64,000 bases of DNA from Ignavibacteriota bacterium (GTDB lineage Bacteria > Bacteroidota > Ignavibacteria > Ignavibacteriales > Melioribacteraceae): assembly GCA_016708125.1 (NCBI GenBank), contig JADJGF010000001.1, positions 1,448,001-1,512,000 of the forward strand, given 5' to 3'. How positions within the stretch are numbered: the stretch's first letter is position 1; every line of letters begins with the position of its first letter. Both the position numbers and the translations under genes were made by a program. This document shows, one piece after another, positions 7,589 through 16,404 of this stretch. The notes below the pieces were generated by a model. That model saw nothing but the letters and a program-made list of their open reading frames with translations, did not search any database and had not been told where the DNA came from.

Positions 7589-8626
7589 TTATTCAATAGT
7601 AATCATAGCTTTCATTACGCCATCTCTGTAATTTGAAACCAACTCAAATGCTTCGTTAATTTCTTCCATTTTAAAATGATGAGTTACCAGCTTATCCATA
7701 TTTATTTTTCCGCTTGATAAATAATTTAAAGCTTTTTGTGTGCTGTTTGATTGTCGGCGAATATTTAAAATTGTAATTTCCTTTCTTCTTAATTCGTGAA
7801 TAGGAAACGCAATTTCATCAACTTCCGGAATTCCCACGATTACAAAAAGTCCGCCGGGTTTTAGTAATTCGATTGCATGTTTATAAGCATCGGGATCGCC
7901 GCTGCATTCATAAACAATATCCATTTCCAGAGGCTCAATTTTTTTTATTTCTTCCACCACATTTGTTTTGTTTGGGTTTCCCACATACTTTGGATTTAAT
8001 TGTTTTGCAAAATCTAAACGATAATCAATTCTATCTGTAACAAAAACATTACCAACATGAATTGTTTGAAGTGCATGAAATACAGAAATTCCAATTGGTC
8101 CAACGCCAAGTATTGCAACATTTGAATTTGGTTTAGGATTAGATTGATCAACGGAATAAACTCCAATTGCCAAAGGTTCGGAAAGCACAGCTTGTTCAAA
8201 AGTCATTTCATCATTTATCGGAAAACAATTATGCTCTTTTAAAATTACGTAATTGCACATTGCTCCTTCTTTCTGTTTTGGAGCGCCCATAAAAACCAAT
8301 TTTCTACAAGTATTTTCTCTTCCGGATAAACACTGATCGCATTTGCCGCAAGACACGGCTGGATCGATAGCAATTCTTTGTCCCGGTTTTAATTTTGTAA
8401 TTTTGCTCCCAACCTTTTCAACAATTCCGGCAGCTTCATGTCCGGTGATAAATGGAAACTTTACAATTTGTGATCCTATTCTTCCGGTTGTGAAATAATG
8501 AATATCCGAACCGCAAACACCAACCATTTTAATGTTTACTAAAACATCGTCATCGTTAATCAATTCCGGCACGGGAATTTCTTGAACATCAAATTTTCTA
8601 ATATCTTGAAGTAAAACGGCTTTCAT
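7589..8626 (-). CDS. Zinc-dependent alcohol/polyol dehydrogenase (sorbitol dehydrogenase-like)
   Basis: 345 residues, normal for medium-chain dehydrogenases. CGSDIHYF and GHEAAGIVEKVG carry catalytic-zinc ligands, CGKCDQCLSGRENTC is the structural zinc lobe, and VAILGVGPIGISV is the NAD(P) Rossmann loop. The combination GSDIHYF...GR fits polyol (sorbitol/xylitol) or L-threonine 3-dehydrogenases better than short-chain alcohol enzymes. It probably oxidises a sugar alcohol in the cytoplasm. The esterase gene follows 28 bases downstream. Family is sure; substrate is not. Confidence 0.87.
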   Translation of the reverse strand: MKAVLLQDIRKFDVQEIPVPELINDDDVLVNIKMVGVCGSDIHYFTTGRIGSQIVKFPFITGHEAAGIVEKVGSKITKLKPGQRIAIDPAVSCGKCDQCLSGRENTCRKLVFMGAPKQKEGAMCNYVILKEHNCFPINDEMTFEQAVLSEPLAIGVYSVDQSNPKPNSNVAILGVGPIGISVFHALQTIHVGNVFVTDRIDYRLDFAKQLNPKYVGNPNKTNVVEEIKKIEPLEMDIVYECSGDPDAYKHAIELLKPGGLFVIVGIPEVDEIAFPIHELRRKEITILNIRRQSNSTQKALNYLSSGKINMDKLVTHHFKMEEINEAFELVSNYRDGVMKAMITIE

Positions 8627-8792
8627 AAATTGATTCCAATTTTATTAAAATAAAACCTTAATATATTGAATATTTTTAAACGGTATTTTCAATAAAAGTA
8701 AGTTTTGTATATATCTTCAAAAACAGTTTTTTCTTTATAATATGTTTGTTGATAAATCTTTCACCTCTGATAATATTTTTAACCGCGTTTAT

Positions 8793-9146
8793 TTAAACTA
8801 TTGCTAAATCTGTAAAACCCAAGACAGCCGGTGTAATTATCAATATCCAGGAAATACAATCTTTAAATTCATTTTTCGGATGGCACAAATACAGAAGATG
8901 CAAAATTAAATGAGCAATAAAGAAAATTTCTAAATAATAAATTAGAGAATCTATATTATTAGAGTTGAGTAAATAAAATGCAAGCAACCCAAAAAGAGGA
9001 ATATGTGCAAGTGAAAATATTGTGAAACCTAATTTATCGGTTAGTAAAGATAAGACTGGAAAAATTCTCCATTCTTTACATCTAACAGCGTCCATTTCGT
9101 GAGTGATTAAAAAGACCAAAGAGATGTTGAATAGTAGTATAGACAT
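8793..9146 (-). CDS. Small four-helix membrane protein, DUF6713-like
   Basis: 117 residues with about four hydrophobic helices. The N-terminal stretch FLITHEMDAVRCKEWRIFP is characteristic of proteins I recall as DUF6713 (HE-x-DA...EWR), whose function is unknown. The conserved acidic and His residues at the end of helix 1 hint at a membrane-embedded active site or ligand site, but this is inference. It sits 100 bases downstream of the ABC-3C ATPase on the same strand and may be passenger DNA of the same accessory patch. Confidence 0.65.
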   Translation of the reverse strand: MSILLFNISLVFLITHEMDAVRCKEWRIFPVLSLLTDKLGFTIFSLAHIPLFGLLAFYLLNSNNIDSLIYYLEIFFIAHLILHLLYLCHPKNEFKDCISWILIITPAVLGFTDLAIV

Positions 9147-9247
9147 TTTATTTTAAGTAAAATTTTTACAGGCGTTTAATTATTCCTTTAGTTGAACTTT
9201 GTTAAGTGTTGGACTCACATAATGACTTGTAAAAAATATTACAGATA

Positions 9248-10954
9248 TCATTCAATTCTGAATAATTTATCTTCTTGAGAAAGCATAACGATAAAATACT
9301 CTTCGTTGTTTAGTTCTGCAGGAAGTTTATCTTTCAAAATTGAAGCTACAAACTGTATATTATTCTTGTTCACAAGTTCAGCGATTTTCACCAATTGGTT
9401 ATCGTGCATGAGTTCCTTTTTGTCATTTAAAAGAAAATGTAAACAGGGAATATTTTCCTCGTCTGCGAATAATGTATATGCTATGTCGAAACAAGATATT
9501 TCACCTTGTTTTTTACCGGAACTGAGATTGGTATTAAATGCACTGAATTTGTAGATGCGTTGATTTTTTCTATTTGTAATAATATCATGTTTCAGTGCAT
9601 ATTTTTCATCGTATAATATTGTTGATATAGAAGAAAAATGTTTGTTAAACTTATTAAGTTGATTCTTTACAGACTGTTCAAAGTTATCTGAAAACAACTC
9701 ATTATCAATTTCATTCAGCTGTTTGGTATATTCTTTTATATTACCCTCAACTTCTTCTAATTGTTGAATAATATTCTCGTACTCACCCTTATTTCTAAAT
9801 CTGTCATTCAATTCTTTAATTAAATATTCTAACTCTTCAAATGTATCGGTTTTTGATATGACTGATGATAACTCAAATTCCTCCTTTAATAATGAGTTTA
9901 GATATTCCTTTTTGACTTTAATGTTACTTTCTAAACTTGGTAGCTCTCTTGATATAAATTTTACCTTCTCAGATATCATTGTATTATGATATTGAACCAA
10001 TTCCTCAAATGTTTTTTGAATACTACTTAGCATAGAAGTAGCTTGTTGGTATATCATATTAAGTTGATCCAAGTCAATAATTGATTTGTCTAATTTTAGA
10101 TCATTTTCAGTTTCTCTAATAATTTCTTTCCGGATATTAAGCTTGCTTATTTCTGAACTCGTTCGATTTATTTTATATTTTAAATCGTTTAATCTATCTA
10201 AATCTGCCTCGTAATTTTCATTTAAATTCAATTTGGCTTTTTTTTCATAGAGTTCAGTAATTTCATCATTAATAATTGCTAAAGCGGCTTCATAGGCAGT
10301 TTTGGTCTGTTTATTTTCTAGTCTATTTCTATAATTTTCTTCTTGACGTAGATTTAATAATATTTCTTGCTTGGTATTTCCTTTTGTAAATTCACAACCA
10401 AATAGGAACAAATACAATGTCTCATATTCTGCATCTGATGTATATTTATCAAGGGTTTTTAATGTATTGCTAATACTTTCGTCTTTGTATCGAATGTTGT
10501 GTGAAATGATTTGTCTAAACGTTGGTTTTTCAGCAAAATGATCTGGAAAAATAAGATATAACAATTTTCTTTCAAATTCTTCCTCTGTAAAATTATCACC
10601 ATTAATTCTTCTTATAATTTTTGAGCGAGATAAGAAGTTTCTTTCAATTAATATTTGATTTGCACCATTATCATCTAAATTATCTGTCAACAATAATTTA
10701 ATTATAACTTCGTTTTGAATTAAAAACTCCTTAACCAAAGTATATTCATCACGCTTTGATTCAGGATCGACGTATATATTCCTTTGATTAGCCCCTAAAC
10801 AGAAGTCAACAAGTTTTAAAACTGTTGTCTTGCCAACATTATTTCCGGTTATTTGATCTAGGCTTTCATCAACAATTAGATTGATTCCTTTTCTGAAAAA
10901 TATTTCTCGGATGATTCCATTATCACTAAGAATGGTTAATGATTTTATGAACAT
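9248..10954 (-). CDS. ABC-3C system ATPase, Rad50-like with DUF2326 domain
   Basis: 568 residues. Walker A is GNNVGKTT (residues 37-44) after a DNA-repair-type opening strand (FFRKGINLIVDES). Residues about 190-440 form long coiled coils, and the C-terminal part (SSGKKQGEISCFDIAYTLFA, HFLLNDKKELMHDNQ) matches DUF2326. This is the SMC/Rad50-type ATPase of the ABC three-component conflict systems predicted in ABC-ATPase surveys. The gene starts inside the end of the middle-component gene (10-base overlap). It would act in the cytoplasm, probably sensing foreign nucleic acid and driving the partner effector; this is inferred from the system class. Confidence 0.82.
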   Translation of the reverse strand: MFIKSLTILSDNGIIREIFFRKGINLIVDESLDQITGNNVGKTTVLKLVDFCLGANQRNIYVDPESKRDEYTLVKEFLIQNEVIIKLLLTDNLDDNGANQILIERNFLSRSKIIRRINGDNFTEEEFERKLLYLIFPDHFAEKPTFRQIISHNIRYKDESISNTLKTLDKYTSDAEYETLYLFLFGCEFTKGNTKQEILLNLRQEENYRNRLENKQTKTAYEAALAIINDEITELYEKKAKLNLNENYEADLDRLNDLKYKINRTSSEISKLNIRKEIIRETENDLKLDKSIIDLDQLNMIYQQATSMLSSIQKTFEELVQYHNTMISEKVKFISRELPSLESNIKVKKEYLNSLLKEEFELSSVISKTDTFEELEYLIKELNDRFRNKGEYENIIQQLEEVEGNIKEYTKQLNEIDNELFSDNFEQSVKNQLNKFNKHFSSISTILYDEKYALKHDIITNRKNQRIYKFSAFNTNLSSGKKQGEISCFDIAYTLFADEENIPCLHFLLNDKKELMHDNQLVKIAELVNKNNIQFVASILKDKLPAELNNEEYFIVMLSQEDKLFRIE

Positions 10955-11172
10955 AATTCGATATTACCATTGTTGTTAAGGATAGCGATATCAATTAAAA
11001 ATAACCAGTCTAAGCATAATATAAAAACTGGGAAAGAAATATTTGTAATTTGTTTAACATTTTGATACAAGTCCAACATATTTTGATTATTCTGCTTTTG
11101 TAGACATTGTAGCACTTTAGCACCATTATAATAAACGCTATTTTCTGGATGTATGTTATCAGGAAGTAACAT
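10945..11172 (-). CDS. ABC-3C system middle component
   Basis: 75 residues when started at ATG 11172 (MLLPDNIHPENSVYYNGAKV). A longer frame to 11223 exists, but the family begins with MLLPD and the short start gives a 14-base overlap with the SMEK gene. Residues 20-70 show the winged-helix-like pattern of ABC-3C middle components: a helix with VLQCLQ, MLDLYQNVKQ, and then FILCLDWLFLIDIA. It would bridge the ATPase and the effector. The family (type 6-like) is judged from pattern only. Genes overlap on both sides, so translation is likely coupled. Confidence 0.7.
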   Translation of the reverse strand: MLLPDNIHPENSVYYNGAKVLQCLQKQNNQNMLDLYQNVKQITNISFPVFILCLDWLFLIDIAILNNNGNIELCS

Positions 11173-12127
11173 AATTATAATTCTCTGGATTCTTAAATAT
11201 TTTACACCGAATAAACGCATCAACCACTAAGATATTGATGCACTGATCTAATTCATCAGATGGAATTGAAATATAATTCGCACTTTGAGTGACCAAATTC
11301 AGAACATTATCTATAACTTTAAAAAACAATTCATCGTCATTGTCCATTTTTATATTTTTAATATACTCACCTCTAATGCTTGCCAATACAGAATTACTTT
11401 TATTCTTACCTAGCTTGTCAAATTCTTCATATTTCTTATTGACACGATTGTAATGTACTTTGTAATCCTCTATTATAATTTTACATATGTCAAGGTTATT
11501 GAATTCAATTTTTCTATCAATTTCGAAACTGTTGAGTTTCAAATCCGTATCAAATTTATTCAAATCTTCCTCTGATAATATATTGATTATTGTGGCAAGA
11601 TTTGAATCCAATTTTATTATATCAATTTCGGCCCCTAATTCATCTTTAATAAAGGAATATATAATTCTTTGAAAGGGGATTTCTTTAGATTTTATTTCAT
11701 CAAGTATAGAAGATGGATCCATTATATCATTTGCTGGTTCGAATTTTATTCCACTTGAATTCTCATAAACTAATTTGCGTAGTTTGCTAGAATCGTTCGA
11801 AATTGAAACAAACTTGAATGTATAACCAGTTAGAGACTGCATTATATTCTTTTTCAATGCAGACTCAATTTTCGATTTAGTACTGGTTGCAGAAACTTGA
11901 ATTATTATCTTGTTATTATCATCAATTAGATCAATAGCTTCTACATTTTGAAGTTTTTTATTCATATTTATAAGTTCCCAACAATATAACTTATTTAAGA
12001 AATGGAGATAAAAATCTTCTGAATGCATATGTAAGTCTAAGATATTTAATTTGCCCTTGATGTTTATTCTATAAGCAAGGACACTCAGTTTCTCTTCAAT
12101 ATAATTAAAGTATCGAGATCGATTCAT
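11159..12127 (-). CDS. SMEK-domain protein, ABC-3C system effector/sensor component
   Basis: 322 residues. The first 110 (MNRSRYFNYIEEKLSVLAYR, then ILDLHMHSEDFYLHFLNKL, VEAIDLIDDNNKIIIQVSAT) match the SMEK domain seen next to DUF2326 ATPases. The segment with D-x(n)-QVSAT looks like a restriction-endonuclease-type core (D...xVxAT), suggesting a nuclease fold, though this is inference. The remaining 200 residues are helical with no domain I recognise. It is the promoter-proximal gene of the three-gene operon. Its upstream spacer holds a broken SGNH esterase. Confidence 0.75.
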   Translation of the reverse strand: MNRSRYFNYIEEKLSVLAYRINIKGKLNILDLHMHSEDFYLHFLNKLYCWELINMNKKLQNVEAIDLIDDNNKIIIQVSATSTKSKIESALKKNIMQSLTGYTFKFVSISNDSSKLRKLVYENSSGIKFEPANDIMDPSSILDEIKSKEIPFQRIIYSFIKDELGAEIDIIKLDSNLATIINILSEEDLNKFDTDLKLNSFEIDRKIEFNNLDICKIIIEDYKVHYNRVNKKYEEFDKLGKNKSNSVLASIRGEYIKNIKMDNDDELFFKVIDNVLNLVTQSANYISIPSDELDQCINILVVDAFIRCKIFKNPENYNYVTS

Positions 12128-12303
12128 CGGATAAAATTTGTTGATTTATTAGCCGTCAATATATTAAGAATATATGTAGAAATTTTAGTAAATATAATTC
12201 CCACAGATATTAATTTTGTATATTTAAATAAAATATTTTCATAACAATTATAAATCTAAACAGTTCAAATATCAATAAAAATATTTCTAATCTCTTAATA
12301 ATA

Positions 12304-12546
12304 TCACCACCCCATTTTGTCTTTTATTATTGGCAATATTATATCAGCAGTTTTTTGTTGTCCGTTAATATTTGGATGCCAATCAGAACCCCAGTCTGAC
12401 ATACTTAGTTTGCTTACATCAACGTTAATATAATAAACTTTATTATTAGTATTATTTTGTTGAGACCATTCTACTACTTCAATTATATAACTATCACATT
12501 GTTCGTCAATTATTGAACCACAAACACAAAAGATGGTTACATCATG
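12304..12546 (-). pseudogene. C-terminal remnant of an SGNH/GDSL esterase
   Basis: The minus strand from 12546 to the TGA at 12304 reads as about 80 codons with no start of its own: DVTIFCVCGSIIDEQCDSYI, then NNKVYYINVDVSKLSMS, and finally DWGSDWHPNINGQQKTADII with the tail IKDKMGW. The DWHPN box with the Asp-His pair and the following helix is the C-terminal end of carbohydrate-esterase-type SGNH hydrolases. An in-frame TAA stands just upstream and the GDS nucleophile end is missing, so the gene is dead. It may have been cut when the ABC-3C operon was inserted. Confidence 0.7.
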
Positions 12547-13003
12547 TTATTGTGACTTTACTCGGTTGAGTAAGAGTATGATTGTAAAGTGAATAGAAGT
12601 ACAAAATTTGGTATTATAATTTTTTTACGTTCATTATGTTTCCATAAAAGCGAATTTGGTGTTCTGGTTTTTGGTGTTTAAAATTTTACGAGATCAAATT
12701 ACTTAGATGTTATATTTAATCAAAACATGTAGAAAACATTCAAGAATTTTTGGCTGCAGAATTTATAAATCAACACAAACCCAATTGTTACAGATTAAAA
12801 TAATTCGTATTTTTACGTCAAAGTTTTGAATTAGAGCACTCGTAAGCGAAAAAGTAGTATTTCCCTCTTAGTTTTCAAAATTGACCAAGCCTAACCAATC
12901 TTATTCTCTTTGCGATAATTTATTTGCAAAAAGTTTCAATGGTATTTATGGCTTTAAATTATGCAGTAAATTGTAATTTTTCAAAAAAAATAAAATGGAA
13001 TAA
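12547..13003. other. Gene-free spacer before the ABC-F gene
   Basis: About 450 bases with no frame that resembles a protein on either strand. It is AT-rich, without strong hairpins or repeats shared with the other spacers. It must contain the promoter of the ABC-F gene, but I cannot place it with confidence. Together with the SGNH remnant it looks like decayed DNA. Confidence 0.5.
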
Positions 13004-14635
13004 ATGATAAGTACAAGCAATTTAGCATTAAGATTTGGCAAACGAACATTGTTCGAAAATGTAAATTTAAAATTCACACTCGGAAACTGTTACGGAATAA
13101 TTGGCGCAAACGGTTCCGGTAAGTCAACTTTTATAAAAATTCTTTCCGGCGAAATTGAACAAAGCTCAGGTAACGTAATTGTAACACCGGGAAACCGACT
13201 TGCAACTTTAAAACAAAATCATTTTGAGTATGATGAATTTCAAGTTTTGCAAACGGTTATGATGGGACATCAAAAACTTTTTGCAATTATGGAAGAGCGG
13301 GATATTCTTTACTCAAAACCCGATTTTAATGAGCAAGACGGAATTAATGCCGCCAAACTTGAAGGAGAATTTGCAGAACTTTTTGGTTATGAAGCAGAAT
13401 CCGAAGCCGCCGAACTTTTAAATGGTTTGGGAATTAATGATGAAGATCAAACAAAATTGATGAAAGATTTGACCGGAAACGAAAAAGTAAAAGTTTTGTT
13501 GGCTCAAGCTTTATTTGGAAACCCAGATATTTTACTTCTGGATGAACCGACCAACCACCTTGATATTATTTCCATTGGATGGCTGGAAGATTTTCTCGAG
13601 AAATTTAAAAATATAGTTATTGTAATTTCGCATGATAGACATTTTCTAAACAAAGTGTGTACACACATTGCCGATATTGATTATAGTAAAGTTACAATGT
13701 ACACGGGCAATTATGATTTTTGGCTGGAAAGCAGTCAGTTAGCTTCAAAACAAGCAAAGGATTCAAATAAAAAAATAGAAGCAAAAAGAGCAGAGCTTCA
13801 GGAATTTATTGCACGGTTTAGCGCAAATGCATCAAAATCAAAACAAGCAACATCAAGAAAAAAACAGTTGGAAAATCTTACTTTGGAAGATATAAAACCT
13901 TCCTCGCGAAGAATGCCTTATATTGCTTTTAAATCTGAGCGTGAAGCAGGAAACAATCTGCTTGAAATAAATAATCTTACAAAAAATTCAGAAGAAGAAA
14001 ATCTTCTAAACGATCTAACTTTTAGAGTTGAAAAAGGCGATAAGGTTGCACTTGTTGGACCTAATGATTTAGTAAAAACCACTTTGTTTAATATTCTTGA
14101 TGGAAAAGAGAAAGCAGATAGCGGAAATTTTGTTTGGGGAGTTACAACAAAAGTTGCATATTTTCCAAAAGACAGTGCCGAGTATTTTAATGTTGACCTA
14201 AATTTAATTGATTGGCTGCGTCAATTTTCCAAAGAAAAAGAAGAAACATATATTCGTGGTTTTTTGGGAAGAATGCTTTTTAGCGGCGAAGAAACCTTGA
14301 AGAAAGCAAGTGTACTTTCCGGCGGCGAAAGAGTGCGTTGCATGTTTGCGAAAATGATGTTGATAAATCCCAATGTACTTTTGCTGGATGGTCCGACTAA
14401 TCATCTTGATCTGGAAGCAATTTCTGCATTAAATAATAGTTTGATTGATTTTCCCGGAACAATAATATTTAGTTCGCACGATCATCAATTTATTCATACA
14501 ATTGCAAATAGAATTATTGAAATTATTCCAACCGGAATTATTGATAAACGTATGACTTTTGACGAATACTTGAACGATGAAGAAATAAAAAAGATTCATT
14601 TAAAAGTTTATCATGCACAAGCTATAAATATTTAA
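13004..14635 (+). CDS. ABC-F family ATPase (YbiT/YkpA-like) with a degenerate second ATP site
   Basis: 543 residues: two ABC domains joined by a charged linker (about 245-300) and no membrane part, so a soluble ABC-F ribosome-associated factor. Domain 1 has Walker A GANGSGKST (34-42), Walker B ILLLDE (E181) and His210; domain 2 supplies LSGGE (438-442). That composite site is intact. The other is not: Walker A of domain 2 is GPNDLVKTT (352-360), its catalytic Glu is Gly463 (VLLLDGPTNHLD) and the domain-1 signature is LTGNE (156-160). Odd Walker A and signature 1 also occur in the YkpA/YbiT branch; loss of the Glu is the striking part. The YbiT branch is a translation factor class; resistance is not indicated. 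Confidence 0.88.
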   Translation: MISTSNLALRFGKRTLFENVNLKFTLGNCYGIIGANGSGKSTFIKILSGEIEQSSGNVIVTPGNRLATLKQNHFEYDEFQVLQTVMMGHQKLFAIMEERDILYSKPDFNEQDGINAAKLEGEFAELFGYEAESEAAELLNGLGINDEDQTKLMKDLTGNEKVKVLLAQALFGNPDILLLDEPTNHLDIISIGWLEDFLEKFKNIVIVISHDRHFLNKVCTHIADIDYSKVTMYTGNYDFWLESSQLASKQAKDSNKKIEAKRAELQEFIARFSANASKSKQATSRKKQLENLTLEDIKPSSRRMPYIAFKSEREAGNNLLEINNLTKNSEEENLLNDLTFRVEKGDKVALVGPNDLVKTTLFNILDGKEKADSGNFVWGVTTKVAYFPKDSAEYFNVDLNLIDWLRQFSKEKEETYIRGFLGRMLFSGEETLKKASVLSGGERVRCMFAKMMLINPNVLLLDGPTNHLDLEAISALNNSLIDFPGTIIFSSHDHQFIHTIANRIIEIIPTGIIDKRMTFDEYLNDEEIKKIHLKVYHAQAINI

Positions 14636-14649
14636 AAGCGAATTGAAAT

Positions 14650-14844
14650 TTATTCGAGAATTTTTTTAACTCGACCCACTTCGCCGGTTTCTAATCTCAC
14701 TTTTATTCCGTGAGGATGATTTGGTGATTTTGTTAAAATGTCTTTTACGTAACCTTCTGTAAAATTATTTGTTCGTTGATTTTCTTTTTCAACAATTTCA
14801 ACATGCAAACCTTGTGTTATATTTTTTCTAATGTTTGATTCCAC
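14650..14844 (-). CDS. ywbE: YwbE-family small protein
   Basis: 64 residues. The order RKNITQGLHVEIVEKENQRT, then TEGYVKDILTKSPNHPHGIK and VRLETGEVGRVKKIL is the full-length pattern of the YwbE family (TIGR03833), a KOW-like small barrel of unknown function. Being short and basic, it could bind RNA, which is inference. It lies 3 bases downstream of the RhlE helicase stop on the same strand, so the two are an operon, which fits an RNA-related role. Confidence 0.85.
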   Translation of the reverse strand: MESNIRKNITQGLHVEIVEKENQRTNNFTEGYVKDILTKSPNHPHGIKVRLETGEVGRVKKILE

Positions 14845-14847
14845 GAA

Positions 14848-16134
14848 TTAATCTTTTCCTTTTTTCATCGAAACTTTTTTTCTATCACTTTTCCAATATC
14901 TTGGTTTTGGACTTTTTGAATTTGCGGGTTTTTTATGAGATGTTTTTTCATTTATTGTTTTTTGTAAAATCTCTTTGGGTTTATCAGATATTTTGCCGGT
15001 AGATATAAAAGGATGATTTTCAATAACAGGAATTGGTATTGAAATAAGTTTGTTTATATCCTTAAGAAAAAATTTTTCTTCATTATCACAAAGCGAAAGT
15101 GCAACCCCGCTTAATCCGGCACGACCTGTTCTTCCGATTCTGTGCACGTAAGTTTCTGGAATATTTGGAAGCTCAAAATTTATTACATGTGAAAGTTCGT
15201 CAATATCAATTCCCCGTGCAGCAATATCAGTCGCTACCAAAACTCGAGTTTGTCTGGTTTTAAAATTGTTTAATGCACGCTGTCTTGCATTTTGCGATTT
15301 GTTGCCGTGAATTGCATCGGAATTTATTTTCGCTTTATTTAAGAATTGTGTCACTTTGTCGGCGCCGTGTTTTGTTCTTGTAAAAATAAGTGCGGAAATA
15401 ATTTTTGGATCTTTCAATAAATGAATTAGAAGATCTTTCTTATCGGATTTATCAACATAATACACACTTTGCTTAATAGTTTCAACCGTTGATGATTTTG
15501 GAGTTATTTCTATTTTAATTGGTTTTTCTAAAATTGTTCGGGCAAGTTTTACAATTTCATCCGGCATTGTTGCAGAGAAAAACAATGATTGTCTCTTAGA
15601 TGGTAATTTTGCAATTATTTTTTTTACATCATTTATAAAACCCATATCAAGCATTCGGTCGGCTTCATCAAGCACAAATATTTCAATACGGTTAAGATAA
15701 ATATAACCTTGGTTCATTAAATCTAATAATCTTCCCGGAGTAGCAATTAATATATCAACACCGGATAACAATTTATCTGTCTGAGCTTTTTGGTTTACTC
15801 CGCCATAAACAACGGCATTTTTGAGTCCGGAATATTTTCCGTATGCAGAGAAACTATCTCCAATTTGAATTGCAAGTTCTCTTGTTGGAGTTACAATAAG
15901 AGAACGAATTCTTCTTCTCTTAAAACCAATTTCTTGGTTATTATAAAGCAATTGTAAAATCGGTACTGCAAAAGCAGCGGTTTTGCCGGTTCCGGTTTGC
16001 GCACATCCTAGCAAATCTTTTTTAGTAAGTATAACCGGAATAGCCTGTTTCTGAATAGGAGTTGGAATTTTATATCCTTCTTCGGCTAAAGCTTTTTGAA
16101 TTGGTTTAATAAGATTAATTTTTGCGAATGACAT
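14848..16134 (-). CDS. rhlE: DEAD-box RNA helicase, RhlE type
   Basis: 428 residues. All motifs are present in order: the Q motif (GYKIPTPIQKQAIP), AQTGTGKT, PTRELAIQ, TPGRLLDL, DEAD, SAT, then in the second lobe IFTRTKHGADK, VATDIAARGIDI and HRIGRTGR. A basic Lys/Ser-rich tail of about 60 residues (KKPANSKSPKPRYWKSDRKK) follows, as in RhlE. It remodels RNA or ribosome precursors using ATP. YwbE is its downstream partner. Upstream, 16135-16404 is a 270-base divergent spacer shared with the AraC gene. Confidence 0.93.
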   Translation of the reverse strand: MSFAKINLIKPIQKALAEEGYKIPTPIQKQAIPVILTKKDLLGCAQTGTGKTAAFAVPILQLLYNNQEIGFKRRRIRSLIVTPTRELAIQIGDSFSAYGKYSGLKNAVVYGGVNQKAQTDKLLSGVDILIATPGRLLDLMNQGYIYLNRIEIFVLDEADRMLDMGFINDVKKIIAKLPSKRQSLFFSATMPDEIVKLARTILEKPIKIEITPKSSTVETIKQSVYYVDKSDKKDLLIHLLKDPKIISALIFTRTKHGADKVTQFLNKAKINSDAIHGNKSQNARQRALNNFKTRQTRVLVATDIAARGIDIDELSHVINFELPNIPETYVHRIGRTGRAGLSGVALSLCDNEEKFFLKDINKLISIPIPVIENHPFISTGKISDKPKEILQKTINEKTSHKKPANSKSPKPRYWKSDRKKVSMKKGKD

Positions 16135-16404
16135 CAGTTTGTATTTCCTTTAAAATCGTGTTTCTAAAATTTATTGTGTTCTGGATCAGTTGAGGATGAA
16201 TGAATATCTTATTAAGAATTACAAACAAAGGTATGTGACTGAAGCATTACAAATAATTACAATTCAAATTTAGCTTTATTATAGGTCATCTCAAAGTTTA
16301 ATTCTGAAATAGCGTTATGGTAAAAAATAAAATTATTCTTATTGTAAACTTATTTTTGAGAACTTCTCAGTTTGTTTTATCTTTAATTAACAAAAGATTA
16401 TTTC

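Noticed and set aside
11173..11223. Longer start for the ABC-3C middle component
   Set aside because: The extra 17 residues are read from the SMEK gene tail and do not match the family, which starts MLLPD.
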